Assembly: GCA_021155965.1 (NCBI GenBank)
Contig: JAJNBJ010000022.1
Location: 1 to 63,122, forward strand
Direction: 5' to 3'
DNA from: Flavipsychrobacter sp.
GTDB taxonomy: Bacteria; Bacteroidota; Bacteroidia; Chitinophagales; Chitinophagaceae
Length of the DNA stretch: 63,122 nucleotides
Shown in pieces: positions 33,756-41,871 of this stretch. Below the pieces are notes generated by a model. The model was not told the DNA's origin. It did no database searches and saw only the letters and a list, made by a program, of their open reading frames with translations. A program made the position numbers and the translations under genes. Position 1 is the first letter of the stretch. Each line of letters begins with the position of its first letter.

Positions 33756-34826
33756 ATGAATAACTACAAGTTCTTTATTGCAATTGTGCTCACTTGGCTT
33801 TTTTTGTATGCCTGCAATAAAGAGAAGGGAAATAACACACCATCCGGCGACACATTTAAGAAAAATATGTTGCTGAACTATGCGGATACACTCATCATTC
33901 CGGCATATAACAATATGCAGTCTGCACTGATCAGTCTTGAGAGTTCTGCTGAGACCTTCCTTGCAACTCCATCAGCAGGTACACAAGCTGCATTATTAGT
34001 GCAATTCAAAAGCACATATGTTTCTTACGAAGACATATCGGCGCTCTATTTTGGCCCTGCATCTGCGCTGCAGTTGAACAATAGTCTAAACAGTTTCCCT
34101 ACAAGCATTTCTAAGATTGAAGACGGCATACTTACCGGCACTTATAATTTTGCCTTGTATGGAGCTTCTGATAGTATCCAGGGTTTCCCGGCTTTAGATT
34201 ACCTGCTTTTTTCTTCAGATGCTCTTTCAAAGTTTACAGGTTCTGCTGCAACAAACCGGAAAAAATATGTAAGGGATGTTATTACACGCATGAAACAGGT
34301 TGTGGGCAATGCAATTGACCAGTGGAATAGTGGATACCGCGACAACTTCATTACCTCACTGAAAACAGATGTTGGCAGTTCTATTGGCAGCCTTGTTAAC
34401 CAGTTTGCTTTCGAGATGGATGCTTTGAAAGGGCCCAGGATCGGTTGGCCTTTCGGCAAACAATCGAATGGCATTGTATTTGCTGACAAATGTGAAGCAT
34501 ACTATTCCGGAATTACCAAGGACGTTGCGATTGCTAATCTTACCAGCTTAAAAAAATATTATACCGGAGGTAGTGGAAAGGGTATCGACGATTATCTGGA
34601 CCTGCTGGGTAAGCAACAGCTCAATGACGACGTGCTCATACAATTCGATGTTGCGCTTAGTGCATTACAGGCAATTCCTGCGCCGATGTCCGCGGCATTC
34701 AGTGGAAACCCTGCTACAGTTGATGCTGCCTATCGCGAAGTACAAAAACTGCTTACGTTCATTAAAACCGATGTAGCATCAGCAACAGCTGTGCAGATAA
34801 CCTACATGGATAACGACGGAGACTAA
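33756..34826 (+). CDS. Imelysin (peptidase M75-like) lipoprotein
   Basis: A 356-residue lipoprotein (signal MNNYKFFIAIVLTWLFLYAC, lipobox LYAC). The body is an all-helical imelysin domain: NYADTLIIPAYNNMQSALISL, the substrate-site region DSIQGFPALDYLLFSSDA in place of the GxHxxE of the founder family, and GPRIGWPFGKQSNG near the end. Imelysins are iron-regulated and linked to iron or haem acquisition, and many lack peptidase activity. It is followed one base later by the HTTM gene. An ATG at 33747 is also in frame; 33756 fits the signal peptide better. Confidence 0.85.
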   Translation: MNNYKFFIAIVLTWLFLYACNKEKGNNTPSGDTFKKNMLLNYADTLIIPAYNNMQSALISLESSAETFLATPSAGTQAALLVQFKSTYVSYEDISALYFGPASALQLNNSLNSFPTSISKIEDGILTGTYNFALYGASDSIQGFPALDYLLFSSDALSKFTGSAATNRKKYVRDVITRMKQVVGNAIDQWNSGYRDNFITSLKTDVGSSIGSLVNQFAFEMDALKGPRIGWPFGKQSNGIVFADKCEAYYSGITKDVAIANLTSLKKYYTGGSGKGIDDYLDLLGKQQLNDDVLIQFDVALSALQAIPAPMSAAFSGNPATVDAAYREVQKLLTFIKTDVASATAVQITYMDNDGD

Positions 34827-34827
34827 A

Positions 34828-36186
34828 ATGGCACCGGGCGGCAGTATATTCAATAGTATAAGGACAAGGCTTAGCGCACCTGTTTCTATTGCGCCGCTCA
34901 TCACATTCAGAATAGTTTTTGGATTATTGATGTTCGCCAGCATGCTGAGGTTCATGTGGCGCGGGTGGATTGAAACAGTTTATCTGACCCCGCAATTCCA
35001 TTTCACTTATTGGGGATTTGAATGGATCAAACCGATGGGCAGCACGGGCATGTACTTGCTGTTCATTATGTTACTGGCCGCCACGCTATTTATTACGATC
35101 GGGTTCCTTTACCGTGTGGCTGCCATTGTCTTTTTCCTCGGCTTCACTTATGTAGAGATGCTCGATGTGGCCACCTACCTTAACCACTACTATTTCATAA
35201 GCCTGGTAGCCTTTATAATGATCTGGCTGCCTGCTAACAAAGATCACTCCGCTGATGTGTTGCTGAAACCCGGAGCCCGCAGAAAGTTGGTGCCTCTATG
35301 GTGTATCGGAATTATTCGGTTCCAGATGGGCATAGTGTATGTTTTTGCCGGATTGGCAAAACTGAACCCTGATTGGTTGCTGGATGCTCAGCCATTGCGC
35401 ACATGGTTGCCTGCTAAAAGCCACCTGCCCGTGGTAGGTGGATTTATGTATGATGCATGGGTGGCATACCTTTTTTCGTGGTTTGGTGCAGTATATGACC
35501 TGTTCATTGTGTTCTTTTTACTGAACAGGCGCACACGGCTGGTGGCTTATTTTTTTGTTGTCGTATTCCATACGGCTACAGCCATCTTTTTCCCGGGTAT
35601 AGGCATGTTCCCATATGTAATGATGACCTGTAGCCTTATATTCTTTTCGGGGAAATTCCACGAAATGCTGTTGTCCTTTTTGCCCTTTAAGAGCGCAGGT
35701 AAGGCATCTTTGTATAAAATATCTTACGACTATAGATTTCCCAAAGCGCTGTTTGCTGGTATAGCTATGTACACTTTGTTGCAAGTCACCATTCCTTTCA
35801 GGTTTTTGCTTTACCCGGGCCATTTGTTCTGGCACGAGGAGGGCTTCCGGTTCTCATGGCGGGTAATGCTGATGGAAAAATCCGGTGCGGCATATTTCAC
35901 GGTAAGAGAAAAAGATACGCACCGTTCTTACTCGGTCAATAACGCCGAATTTTTGACGAACTTGCAGGAAAAAATGATGAGCACCCAACCGGATATGATA
36001 TTGAAGTATGCTCATTTCCTGGCAAACGAGTACAAAAAAAGGGGAGTATCGGAACCGGAAGTTTATGGGGAAATATATGTTTCGTTGAACGGGCAACGTT
36101 CGCGGTTATTTATTGATTCTGCGGTGAACCTTGCCGCCGAACCTTTAAGCTGGAAGCATTATACATGGTTGCTGCCGTATAAATAA
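34828..36186 (+). CDS. HTTM-domain membrane protein (gamma-carboxylase related)
   Basis: A 452-residue protein with several transmembrane helices in its first 300 residues (LITFRIVFGLLMFASML, TYWGFEWIKPMGSTGMYLLFIMLLAATLFITIGFLY). It carries HTTM landmarks: RFMWRGWIETVYLTPQFHF and IGIIRFQMGIVYVFAGLAKLNPDWL. The C-terminal soluble part (from about 350) includes FLWHEEGFRFSWRVMLMEKSG. HTTM is the membrane domain of vitamin K-dependent gamma-carboxylase; the bacterial relatives in TonB clusters may modify or thread a peptide, but this is not known. It sits between the imelysin and TonB-receptor genes. Confidence 0.88.
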   Translation: MAPGGSIFNSIRTRLSAPVSIAPLITFRIVFGLLMFASMLRFMWRGWIETVYLTPQFHFTYWGFEWIKPMGSTGMYLLFIMLLAATLFITIGFLYRVAAIVFFLGFTYVEMLDVATYLNHYYFISLVAFIMIWLPANKDHSADVLLKPGARRKLVPLWCIGIIRFQMGIVYVFAGLAKLNPDWLLDAQPLRTWLPAKSHLPVVGGFMYDAWVAYLFSWFGAVYDLFIVFFLLNRRTRLVAYFFVVVFHTATAIFFPGIGMFPYVMMTCSLIFFSGKFHEMLLSFLPFKSAGKASLYKISYDYRFPKALFAGIAMYTLLQVTIPFRFLLYPGHLFWHEEGFRFSWRVMLMEKSGAAYFTVREKDTHRSYSVNNAEFLTNLQEKMMSTQPDMILKYAHFLANEYKKRGVSEPEVYGEIYVSLNGQRSRLFIDSAVNLAAEPLSWKHYTWLLPYK

Positions 36187-36198
36187 GTGGTAGGAATA

Positions 36199-38595
36199 AT
36201 GAAAAGAATAACGGTTTGGATAGTTTTTTGTTTGCTTGCAATAACATCATCTGCGAAGCAATTCACCATCAGCGGCACTGTGCGTGCCGGTGATGAACCT
36301 GCTGTATATGCGCTCGTGGAGATCAAGGCGAAGGCATTGCATAAGTTCACGGATGATAATGGTTTTTTCAGGCTGGCACAGTTGGATTCAGGTTTATATA
36401 CCTTAACAGTGTCTTATCCGGGTTATAAGGATTACACAAAGGAAATTAAGCTCGTTAAGAATCTTACGCTTCATATAAATCTTGAAAGAAACTTAGTTGT
36501 CTTGGCAGATGTAACGGTTACCACCAAAAAAGACGAATTGGCATCGGGTAAGATGAATGATGTGTCTGGTACTACTATCAACGCGGGCAAAAAGACTGAG
36601 GTTATTCACCTGAAGAATATCAATGCCAATCTTGCAACAAATAACACACGCCAGATCTATGCTCGTGTACCGGGTTTGAACATATGGGAATACGACAGGG
36701 GAGGGCTGCAACTGGGAATAGGTGGGCGTGGCCTCAGCCCCGACAGATCTTCTAACTTTAATATTCGCCAGAATGGCTATGACATAAGTGCTGATGCCCT
36801 TGGTTATCCTGAAAGCTATTATTCTCCATCAGCAGAAGCTGTGGAACGAATAGAACTAACACGAGGAGCCGCGAGCCTGCAATACGGGCCGCAATTTGGT
36901 GGGCTTGTGAATTTTGTAATGAAAGAGGGGCCAAAAGAAAAACCATTTGAATTTACAACCCGGCAAACAGGTGGGGCATGGGGATTCTTTAATTCGTTCA
37001 ATAGTATTGGTGGCACTATAGCTAAAGGCAAACTGAACTACTATGCATTCTATCAATATAAAAGAGGGGATAGCTGGCGGCCAAACAGCCATTACGACCA
37101 GCATAATGCTTACGTTCATGCAGCCTATAATTTTAGTGACAAGCTGAAGGTAACTGCTGAATATACCCTGATGAAGTACCTGGCACAGCAGCCGGGAGGA
37201 CTAACAGATCTACAATTCTATGCTGATCCATCAGTATCTGTAAGGGCTAGGAACTGGTTTAGGGTAGACTGGAATCTTATCAGTCTCAGCCTTGATTATC
37301 GCTTTAACGATCATACCCGCCTTAATTGGCGAAGCTATACACTACAAGGTGGCAGGGAAGCGCTGGGTATTCTGAATTACATAAACAGGCCGGATATTGG
37401 TGGCAACAGGGATTACCTGGCAGACAGGTATAATAACATCGGTTCTGAACTGAGATTCATTCACCAATATAAGCTTATTACTGACAACTTTAGTACATTG
37501 CTGGTGGGGGTACGTTATTATGACGGCCTTACAACAAGAATACAAGGAACAGCAGATAGCGGGAGCAGTGCGACATTCAACTTTGTAGGGCCTGAACCGG
37601 ATAAATCCTCCTACAAGTTTCCAGGTATTAATACAGCCGCTTTCTGTGAGCATATTTTCCAGTTGAACAGGCACTGGAATATTACCCCGGGCCTGCGTTT
37701 TGAATACATTGATACAAAAGCAGACGGTTATTACTACAAACAGAACATGTTCATACCAAATGAGAAGATACTAGAACATAGATCAAACCCCCGTTCATTT
37801 CTGCTGCTGGGCATAGGTACTTCATGGAAATTTGACAATCACACTGAACTATATGGCAACATTTCTCAAAACTACAGGTCTATCAACTTTAATGATATAA
37901 GGGTCATAAATGCAAACGCTAAAGTGGACCCTGCACTGAAAGATGAAACGGGTTATAATGCGGACCTGGGTTACAGGGGAACTTATAAAGAGTGGCTGTA
38001 CCTGGATGTAAGCGTTTTTTACCTGAAGTATAACGACCGTATTGGCTCCATATTTGCGAAAGACAACAATTTTATGACCTACCGGCTGAGAACTAATGTA
38101 TCAGATAGCCGCAACCTTGGTACCGAGATGCTGCTGGAAGGAGATATTCTTAAAGCGATAACAAAGGGCAGATCAAATTATAAATTAACGGTGTACACCA
38201 ATTTGTCGCTGATAGACGCACGTTACATTAATACCAAAAACACAGCGATAGCCGACAAACTGGTGGAGAATGTACCGCCTATACTTTTCCGTACAGGGTT
38301 TTCATTTGGCACCTCACGGTTCAATGTTACCTACCAGTTCTCATACCAGGCAAAACAATACTCCGATGCAACTAATACAGAGGAGACGCCCACTGCTGTG
38401 GATGGTGCTATTCCCTCGTTTTCTGTAATGGACCTCAGCCTGAGTTATAACTGGCGGCAGTTTGCCATATTCGCCGGTATAAACAACCTGGCTGATAAAA
38501 TGTATTTTACCCGCCGTGCTGATGGTTATCCCGGCCCCGGTATTTTACCTGCCGATAAGCGTAACTATTATATTACCCTGCAGTTCAAAATTTGA
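36199..38595 (+). CDS. TonB-dependent outer-membrane receptor (metal-type, FecA-like)
   Basis: A 798-residue receptor. The signal peptide (MKRITVWIVFCLLAITSSA) starts at ATG 36199; the frame is open to GTG 36187. A CarboxypepD_reg-like beta-sandwich (FTISGTVRAGDEPAVYALVEI; about 20-110) comes before the plug (ARVPGLNIWEYDRGGLQLGIGGRG, AVERIELTRGAASLQYGPQFGG) and the 22-strand barrel, which ends LADKMYFTRRADGYPGPGILPADKRNYYITLQFKI. Its plug resembles siderophore-type receptors such as FecA. With the imelysin gene it suggests iron-complex uptake, which is inference. It ends 3 bases before the convergent gene at 38599. Confidence 0.9.
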   Translation: MKRITVWIVFCLLAITSSAKQFTISGTVRAGDEPAVYALVEIKAKALHKFTDDNGFFRLAQLDSGLYTLTVSYPGYKDYTKEIKLVKNLTLHINLERNLVVLADVTVTTKKDELASGKMNDVSGTTINAGKKTEVIHLKNINANLATNNTRQIYARVPGLNIWEYDRGGLQLGIGGRGLSPDRSSNFNIRQNGYDISADALGYPESYYSPSAEAVERIELTRGAASLQYGPQFGGLVNFVMKEGPKEKPFEFTTRQTGGAWGFFNSFNSIGGTIAKGKLNYYAFYQYKRGDSWRPNSHYDQHNAYVHAAYNFSDKLKVTAEYTLMKYLAQQPGGLTDLQFYADPSVSVRARNWFRVDWNLISLSLDYRFNDHTRLNWRSYTLQGGREALGILNYINRPDIGGNRDYLADRYNNIGSELRFIHQYKLITDNFSTLLVGVRYYDGLTTRIQGTADSGSSATFNFVGPEPDKSSYKFPGINTAAFCEHIFQLNRHWNITPGLRFEYIDTKADGYYYKQNMFIPNEKILEHRSNPRSFLLLGIGTSWKFDNHTELYGNISQNYRSINFNDIRVINANAKVDPALKDETGYNADLGYRGTYKEWLYLDVSVFYLKYNDRIGSIFAKDNNFMTYRLRTNVSDSRNLGTEMLLEGDILKAITKGRSNYKLTVYTNLSLIDARYINTKNTAIADKLVENVPPILFRTGFSFGTSRFNVTYQFSYQAKQYSDATNTEETPTAVDGAIPSFSVMDLSLSYNWRQFAIFAGINNLADKMYFTRRADGYPGPGILPADKRNYYITLQFKI

Positions 38596-38598
38596 TGG

Positions 38599-40188
38599 TT
38601 ACTGAGCCAGCAGTTTTTGAGTATGATATTCACCCTTATATAACCAGCACACGAATACAACGCCTTTTATCTCTGTGGGCACTGATATGATATTAGAAAC
38701 AGGGTTTGTTTCAGATACAATAACTCGCCCGGTAATATCATAAATGGTTAGCTTGTTAATTTGCGATAACTCCCATTCACTCCCAATTGCCAGTGTTCCA
38801 TTAAAAGGATTTGGCGAACATAGTGAAGGCATTGGCTTGATCGTTGCAGGTATATCAAGTGTGTAAACACATGTAGCCGGATTCACAGCTTTGAACCACA
38901 AACTGTCTGTAACCGGTGTTGCGTCATTAATGAAAGGGTCATTAGCAAAAGTGAGTTGCCATTGGCCTGAGTCAACAACTGTTGTGCTGCTCACAGTATA
39001 AGGCAGTGTAGTAACAGTAGTAAGTGTTAGCGGCGCCTCGCCCGAAGTAGAACCGGTGGTGCCATTGCTGTTAAGTTTTGCCCAGTAACCTTTCTTGGCA
39101 AGGCTTGTGCCTATTGGCGTAGAACTGTAAATACCGAATGTACAGTAGTCAAGCATATGATTAGTCGACCGGAAATAACCCGCACCATTCAGCAGGAATT
39201 TACTCCACTGCACTGTGCCACTGTTATCTAAAGCAAATACGGGTATTTTGCCTATAGTATTATCATAAGCGCTGAGAAAATAACGATCACCCCCATTGTA
39301 ACATACATTGTGTGTGTACATAGGTGTACCGCTGTACTTTTTAGCATTGGTAACGTTCAGGTTCGTATCTACATCGGCCGAATAAATATCATTATTGTGA
39401 TGCCCGAAGACTTTCAGCTTATTGGCAGATTCTTTAAAGCTATAACTGATATCGCTGCCATAGGGAGCACCATTCTTAAACTTCTTTTGCCGAATAATAT
39501 TACCATTAGTATCTGCAATGCTGTGAAAACTGGCTTCGTAAACACTTGCTGTGTCCTTAAGGTCACCTGAAAGGTAAAAACGGTTAGCTGATAGCGGGGT
39601 GAGTGATTTATAATTCACAAAGGTATAATGACTGGTATTGGTTGCAGAAGGCCCATAAAATTTTGAGAATATTACAGTGCCGTTTTCATTCACTTTCGTG
39701 ATAATATTACTAAATACAAAGTAATACGTGTGGTTCACCTCTGCAATATCTTCAATATATGGCCCCGAGTAGACGCTGCCCGGCTTTTGTTCTATGACCC
39801 GTGTCCATAATACGTTGAACATGGTATCCATCTTCATAATAAGCCATTTTGCACCCGAATAAGAGCCTACCATGATTATATTGCCGTCGCTGGTATAGAT
39901 AGCTTTATTCGGGTCTACATCATTGGCAATAGAGCCAATTTTTTTATAGCGAAGCATATTTCCATTCTTGTCTATAAGTATAGCAGCCATACCATGGTTG
40001 CAGGTCGCGGTCATGCAATTAGAGGTAATGTTGAACAGGACAACACGATCGTCATTGATACGCATACTCAAATGCCCGAATTCCCTGGAACCACCACCCA
40101 TTGAGAAAGCTCTTGTTGCGAGGGAATCCTGTGCGGAGGCAATGCTTGCAAATGTTAACAGGCAAGAAAGCATAAAAGTGTATTTCAT
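38599..40188 (-). CDS. Secreted protein with T9SS type A sorting domain, 529 aa
   Basis: Signal peptide MKYTFMLSCLLTFASIASAQ. The body is a large propeller-like repeat protein (IYTSDGNIIMVGSYSGAKWLIMK, NRFYLSGDLKDTASVYEASF), ending with a type A sorting domain (PSLCSPNPFNGTLAIGSEW, KLTIYDITGRVIVSE, VFVCWLYKGEYHTQKLL). It is exported by the type IX system; the cargo function is unknown. It is convergent with the TonB receptor gene (3 bases between the two ends), and is preceded by 172 bp holding the terminator of the next upstream gene. Confidence 0.85.
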   Translation of the reverse strand: MKYTFMLSCLLTFASIASAQDSLATRAFSMGGGSREFGHLSMRINDDRVVLFNITSNCMTATCNHGMAAILIDKNGNMLRYKKIGSIANDVDPNKAIYTSDGNIIMVGSYSGAKWLIMKMDTMFNVLWTRVIEQKPGSVYSGPYIEDIAEVNHTYYFVFSNIITKVNENGTVIFSKFYGPSATNTSHYTFVNYKSLTPLSANRFYLSGDLKDTASVYEASFHSIADTNGNIIRQKKFKNGAPYGSDISYSFKESANKLKVFGHHNNDIYSADVDTNLNVTNAKKYSGTPMYTHNVCYNGGDRYFLSAYDNTIGKIPVFALDNSGTVQWSKFLLNGAGYFRSTNHMLDYCTFGIYSSTPIGTSLAKKGYWAKLNSNGTTGSTSGEAPLTLTTVTTLPYTVSSTTVVDSGQWQLTFANDPFINDATPVTDSLWFKAVNPATCVYTLDIPATIKPMPSLCSPNPFNGTLAIGSEWELSQINKLTIYDITGRVIVSETNPVSNIISVPTEIKGVVFVCWLYKGEYHTQKLLAQ

Positions 40189-40305
40189 CCGGAAAATTTA
40201 CATAAGAGACAACAATATGCTTGTAAAGGTTGGGTTTAGGCCTTATTGCATAAAGGCACTTTAATTGATAGTTAGTAAGGAATATAGTTTAATAAAGACA
40301 AAAAG

Positions 40306-40335
40306 AAACCGGCAGGGTATAAACCCCACCGGTTC
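40306..40335 (-). terminator. Terminator of the 450-aa lipoprotein gene
   Basis: Stem AACCGG..GGGT / ACCC..CCGGTT; two C-A mismatches on the plus strand become G-T wobbles on the minus strand, so the RNA hairpin is complete in the gene direction (about 25 bp past the stop). Confidence 0.75.
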
Positions 40336-40360
40336 TCTGTATTTAAACGACATTCTTAAA

Positions 40361-41713
40361 TTAGAATTTGCTCCAGGTTTTCCACCATGTATCTCCTACG
40401 CCAACGGCGCCACGGAAAGTGGTAGTTGTAAAGAAACTGGTCAGCTTAGTGCTTGTAACAGCACCTGAAGCTGCAACTGAACCTGAAGCTGCAGATGGGT
40501 CGAACGCGCTGCCTGCGCCATAAGCTGCAGTAAGGCCCGCTTCAGACGTGTTTGATTTGATCTCGTTGCCCCAGCCAGTAGTGCTGAAAAGAGTGGTTAA
40601 ATTGAGTGAAACGGAAGTGGTGCCTGTTGTATCTAGTGATTTTGTCATACCGCCTACAATATTGCCTTTCAATTCTATATCGCCATTGATCAGGTTAGTG
40701 CCGCATTTAGAGCCATCTATCAAAATACCCGTTGGATAACCGATCAATATTGAGTTCAGGAGGCACATACGTGAATTTCTCCTTATGTGCGCTGCACGTT
40801 TGAAGTTTGTGCTGATCGTTGTTGAAGCGTCCTGTTTTGGGCCAATAACAGTAACATTAGCAAACACCGGGGCTGTAAAAGGAGTAGTAGTGGTGCCGCT
40901 TGCATCATTATCTGATTCAAAACCATTTGAACCCGAAACGTCGGCCTTGTCTTTGTCGCGGATAGCAATAGCGAACTGTATCTTGCCATGGAAGCCGAAG
41001 TCTGTATCGAAGTCATCATCCAGCGTTTTGTATGAGATAAGGTGCTTTGCATTAACAGAGCCGCCAAACCACTCGAAAGCGTCATCATAGCCATACATAA
41101 CTTCCACATAGTCTATTTCTGTTCCGCTGCCTACAGCGCCCATAGTAAGCGAGTTAAGCTCTTTATCAGGCTGGAAGGGATAGCCGCCATATTCAATACG
41201 CACATATTTCAGCTTGCCCGAATTGTCCGCATCATCTGTACCACCATAGATACCATCACCGGCTGAGTTGTTCACACCGCCCTCGATCTCGCCCTGGCCC
41301 GCTACACTATTGAATGAAGTATTTGTTGTTGCTCTGCCCAGGATCACTATACCACCCCAGTCACCATAAGAAGGTGCAGCTTCAGCTGAAGTAAAGACGA
41401 TAGGCTTATCAACTGTACCCGTCGCCATGATCTTTGCGCCACGGGTAATTACGAGTGCATTTTTGCCTTTGGATACTTTAATAGTTACACCTTCAGGGAT
41501 AGTTAATGTAGCGCCGTTCTTAACGTACACCATTGCTTCCAGGGTATAAGTACTGTTCGCAACCAGTGTCCTGTTGGCAGTAATGTCCGCGTTGAGTACA
41601 TACCCATTAGGGTCAGTTGGTGTTACTGGCGTGTTGTTTGTTTTTTTCTTGCATGCCGTTACCGAAAAAAGCAACATAGACAATGCTGTGAAACCTGTAA
41701 TAAATTTTTTCAT
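40361..41713 (-). CDS. Lipoprotein with right-handed beta-helix-like repeats, partner of the TonB receptor
   Basis: A 450-residue lipoprotein (signal MKKFITGFTALSMLLFSVTAC, lipobox VTAC, then KKKTNN). The body has short repeats like TYTLEAMVYVKNGATLTIPEGVTIKVSKGKNALVITRGAKIMATG and segments YVRIEYGGYPF, DAFEWFGGSVN and LDDDFDTDFGFHGKIQFAIAI, typical of a Bacteroidota surface family paired with TonB receptors. It follows the 925-aa receptor in the same orientation, separated by a terminator and its own operator, which is of the same 11-nt-repeat type. A role in binding the ligand of the receptor is inferred. Confidence 0.8.
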   Translation of the reverse strand: MKKFITGFTALSMLLFSVTACKKKTNNTPVTPTDPNGYVLNADITANRTLVANSTYTLEAMVYVKNGATLTIPEGVTIKVSKGKNALVITRGAKIMATGTVDKPIVFTSAEAAPSYGDWGGIVILGRATTNTSFNSVAGQGEIEGGVNNSAGDGIYGGTDDADNSGKLKYVRIEYGGYPFQPDKELNSLTMGAVGSGTEIDYVEVMYGYDDAFEWFGGSVNAKHLISYKTLDDDFDTDFGFHGKIQFAIAIRDKDKADVSGSNGFESDNDASGTTTTPFTAPVFANVTVIGPKQDASTTISTNFKRAAHIRRNSRMCLLNSILIGYPTGILIDGSKCGTNLINGDIELKGNIVGGMTKSLDTTGTTSVSLNLTTLFSTTGWGNEIKSNTSEAGLTAAYGAGSAFDPSAASGSVAASGAVTSTKLTSFFTTTTFRGAVGVGDTWWKTWSKF

Positions 41714-41730
41714 CGTTTTTTAAGTTTTAG

Positions 41731-41774
41731 CAAAGTTCTGCACTCAATGTTACCGGGACATTATCGCCTGATTA
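41731..41774 (-). promoter_or_regulatory. Pho-box-like operator with -7 element (lipoprotein gene)
   Basis: TTA triplets (plus strand) at 41750, 41761 and 41772, spaced exactly 11 nt, ending 19 bases from CAAAG at 41731 (CTTTG on the minus strand, the -7 element). The same 19-base distance occurs in the array before the TonB receptor gene. Confidence 0.65.
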
Positions 41775-41822
41775 AGTAAATGTTTCGCAATAATTAATTT
41801 TACGTGAACTAATTAAATTTAA

Positions 41823-41850
41823 GAGCCCCGCACGATGGTGTGCAGGGCTC
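41823..41850 (-). terminator. Terminator of the 925-aa TonB receptor gene
   Basis: GAGCCC-TGCAC ... GTGCG-GGGCTC on the minus strand (one G-T pair, 6-nt loop), followed by a T-rich tail, 22 bp after the stop. Confidence 0.8.
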
Positions 41851-41871
41851 CTGTATTTTGCATGATTTGAA

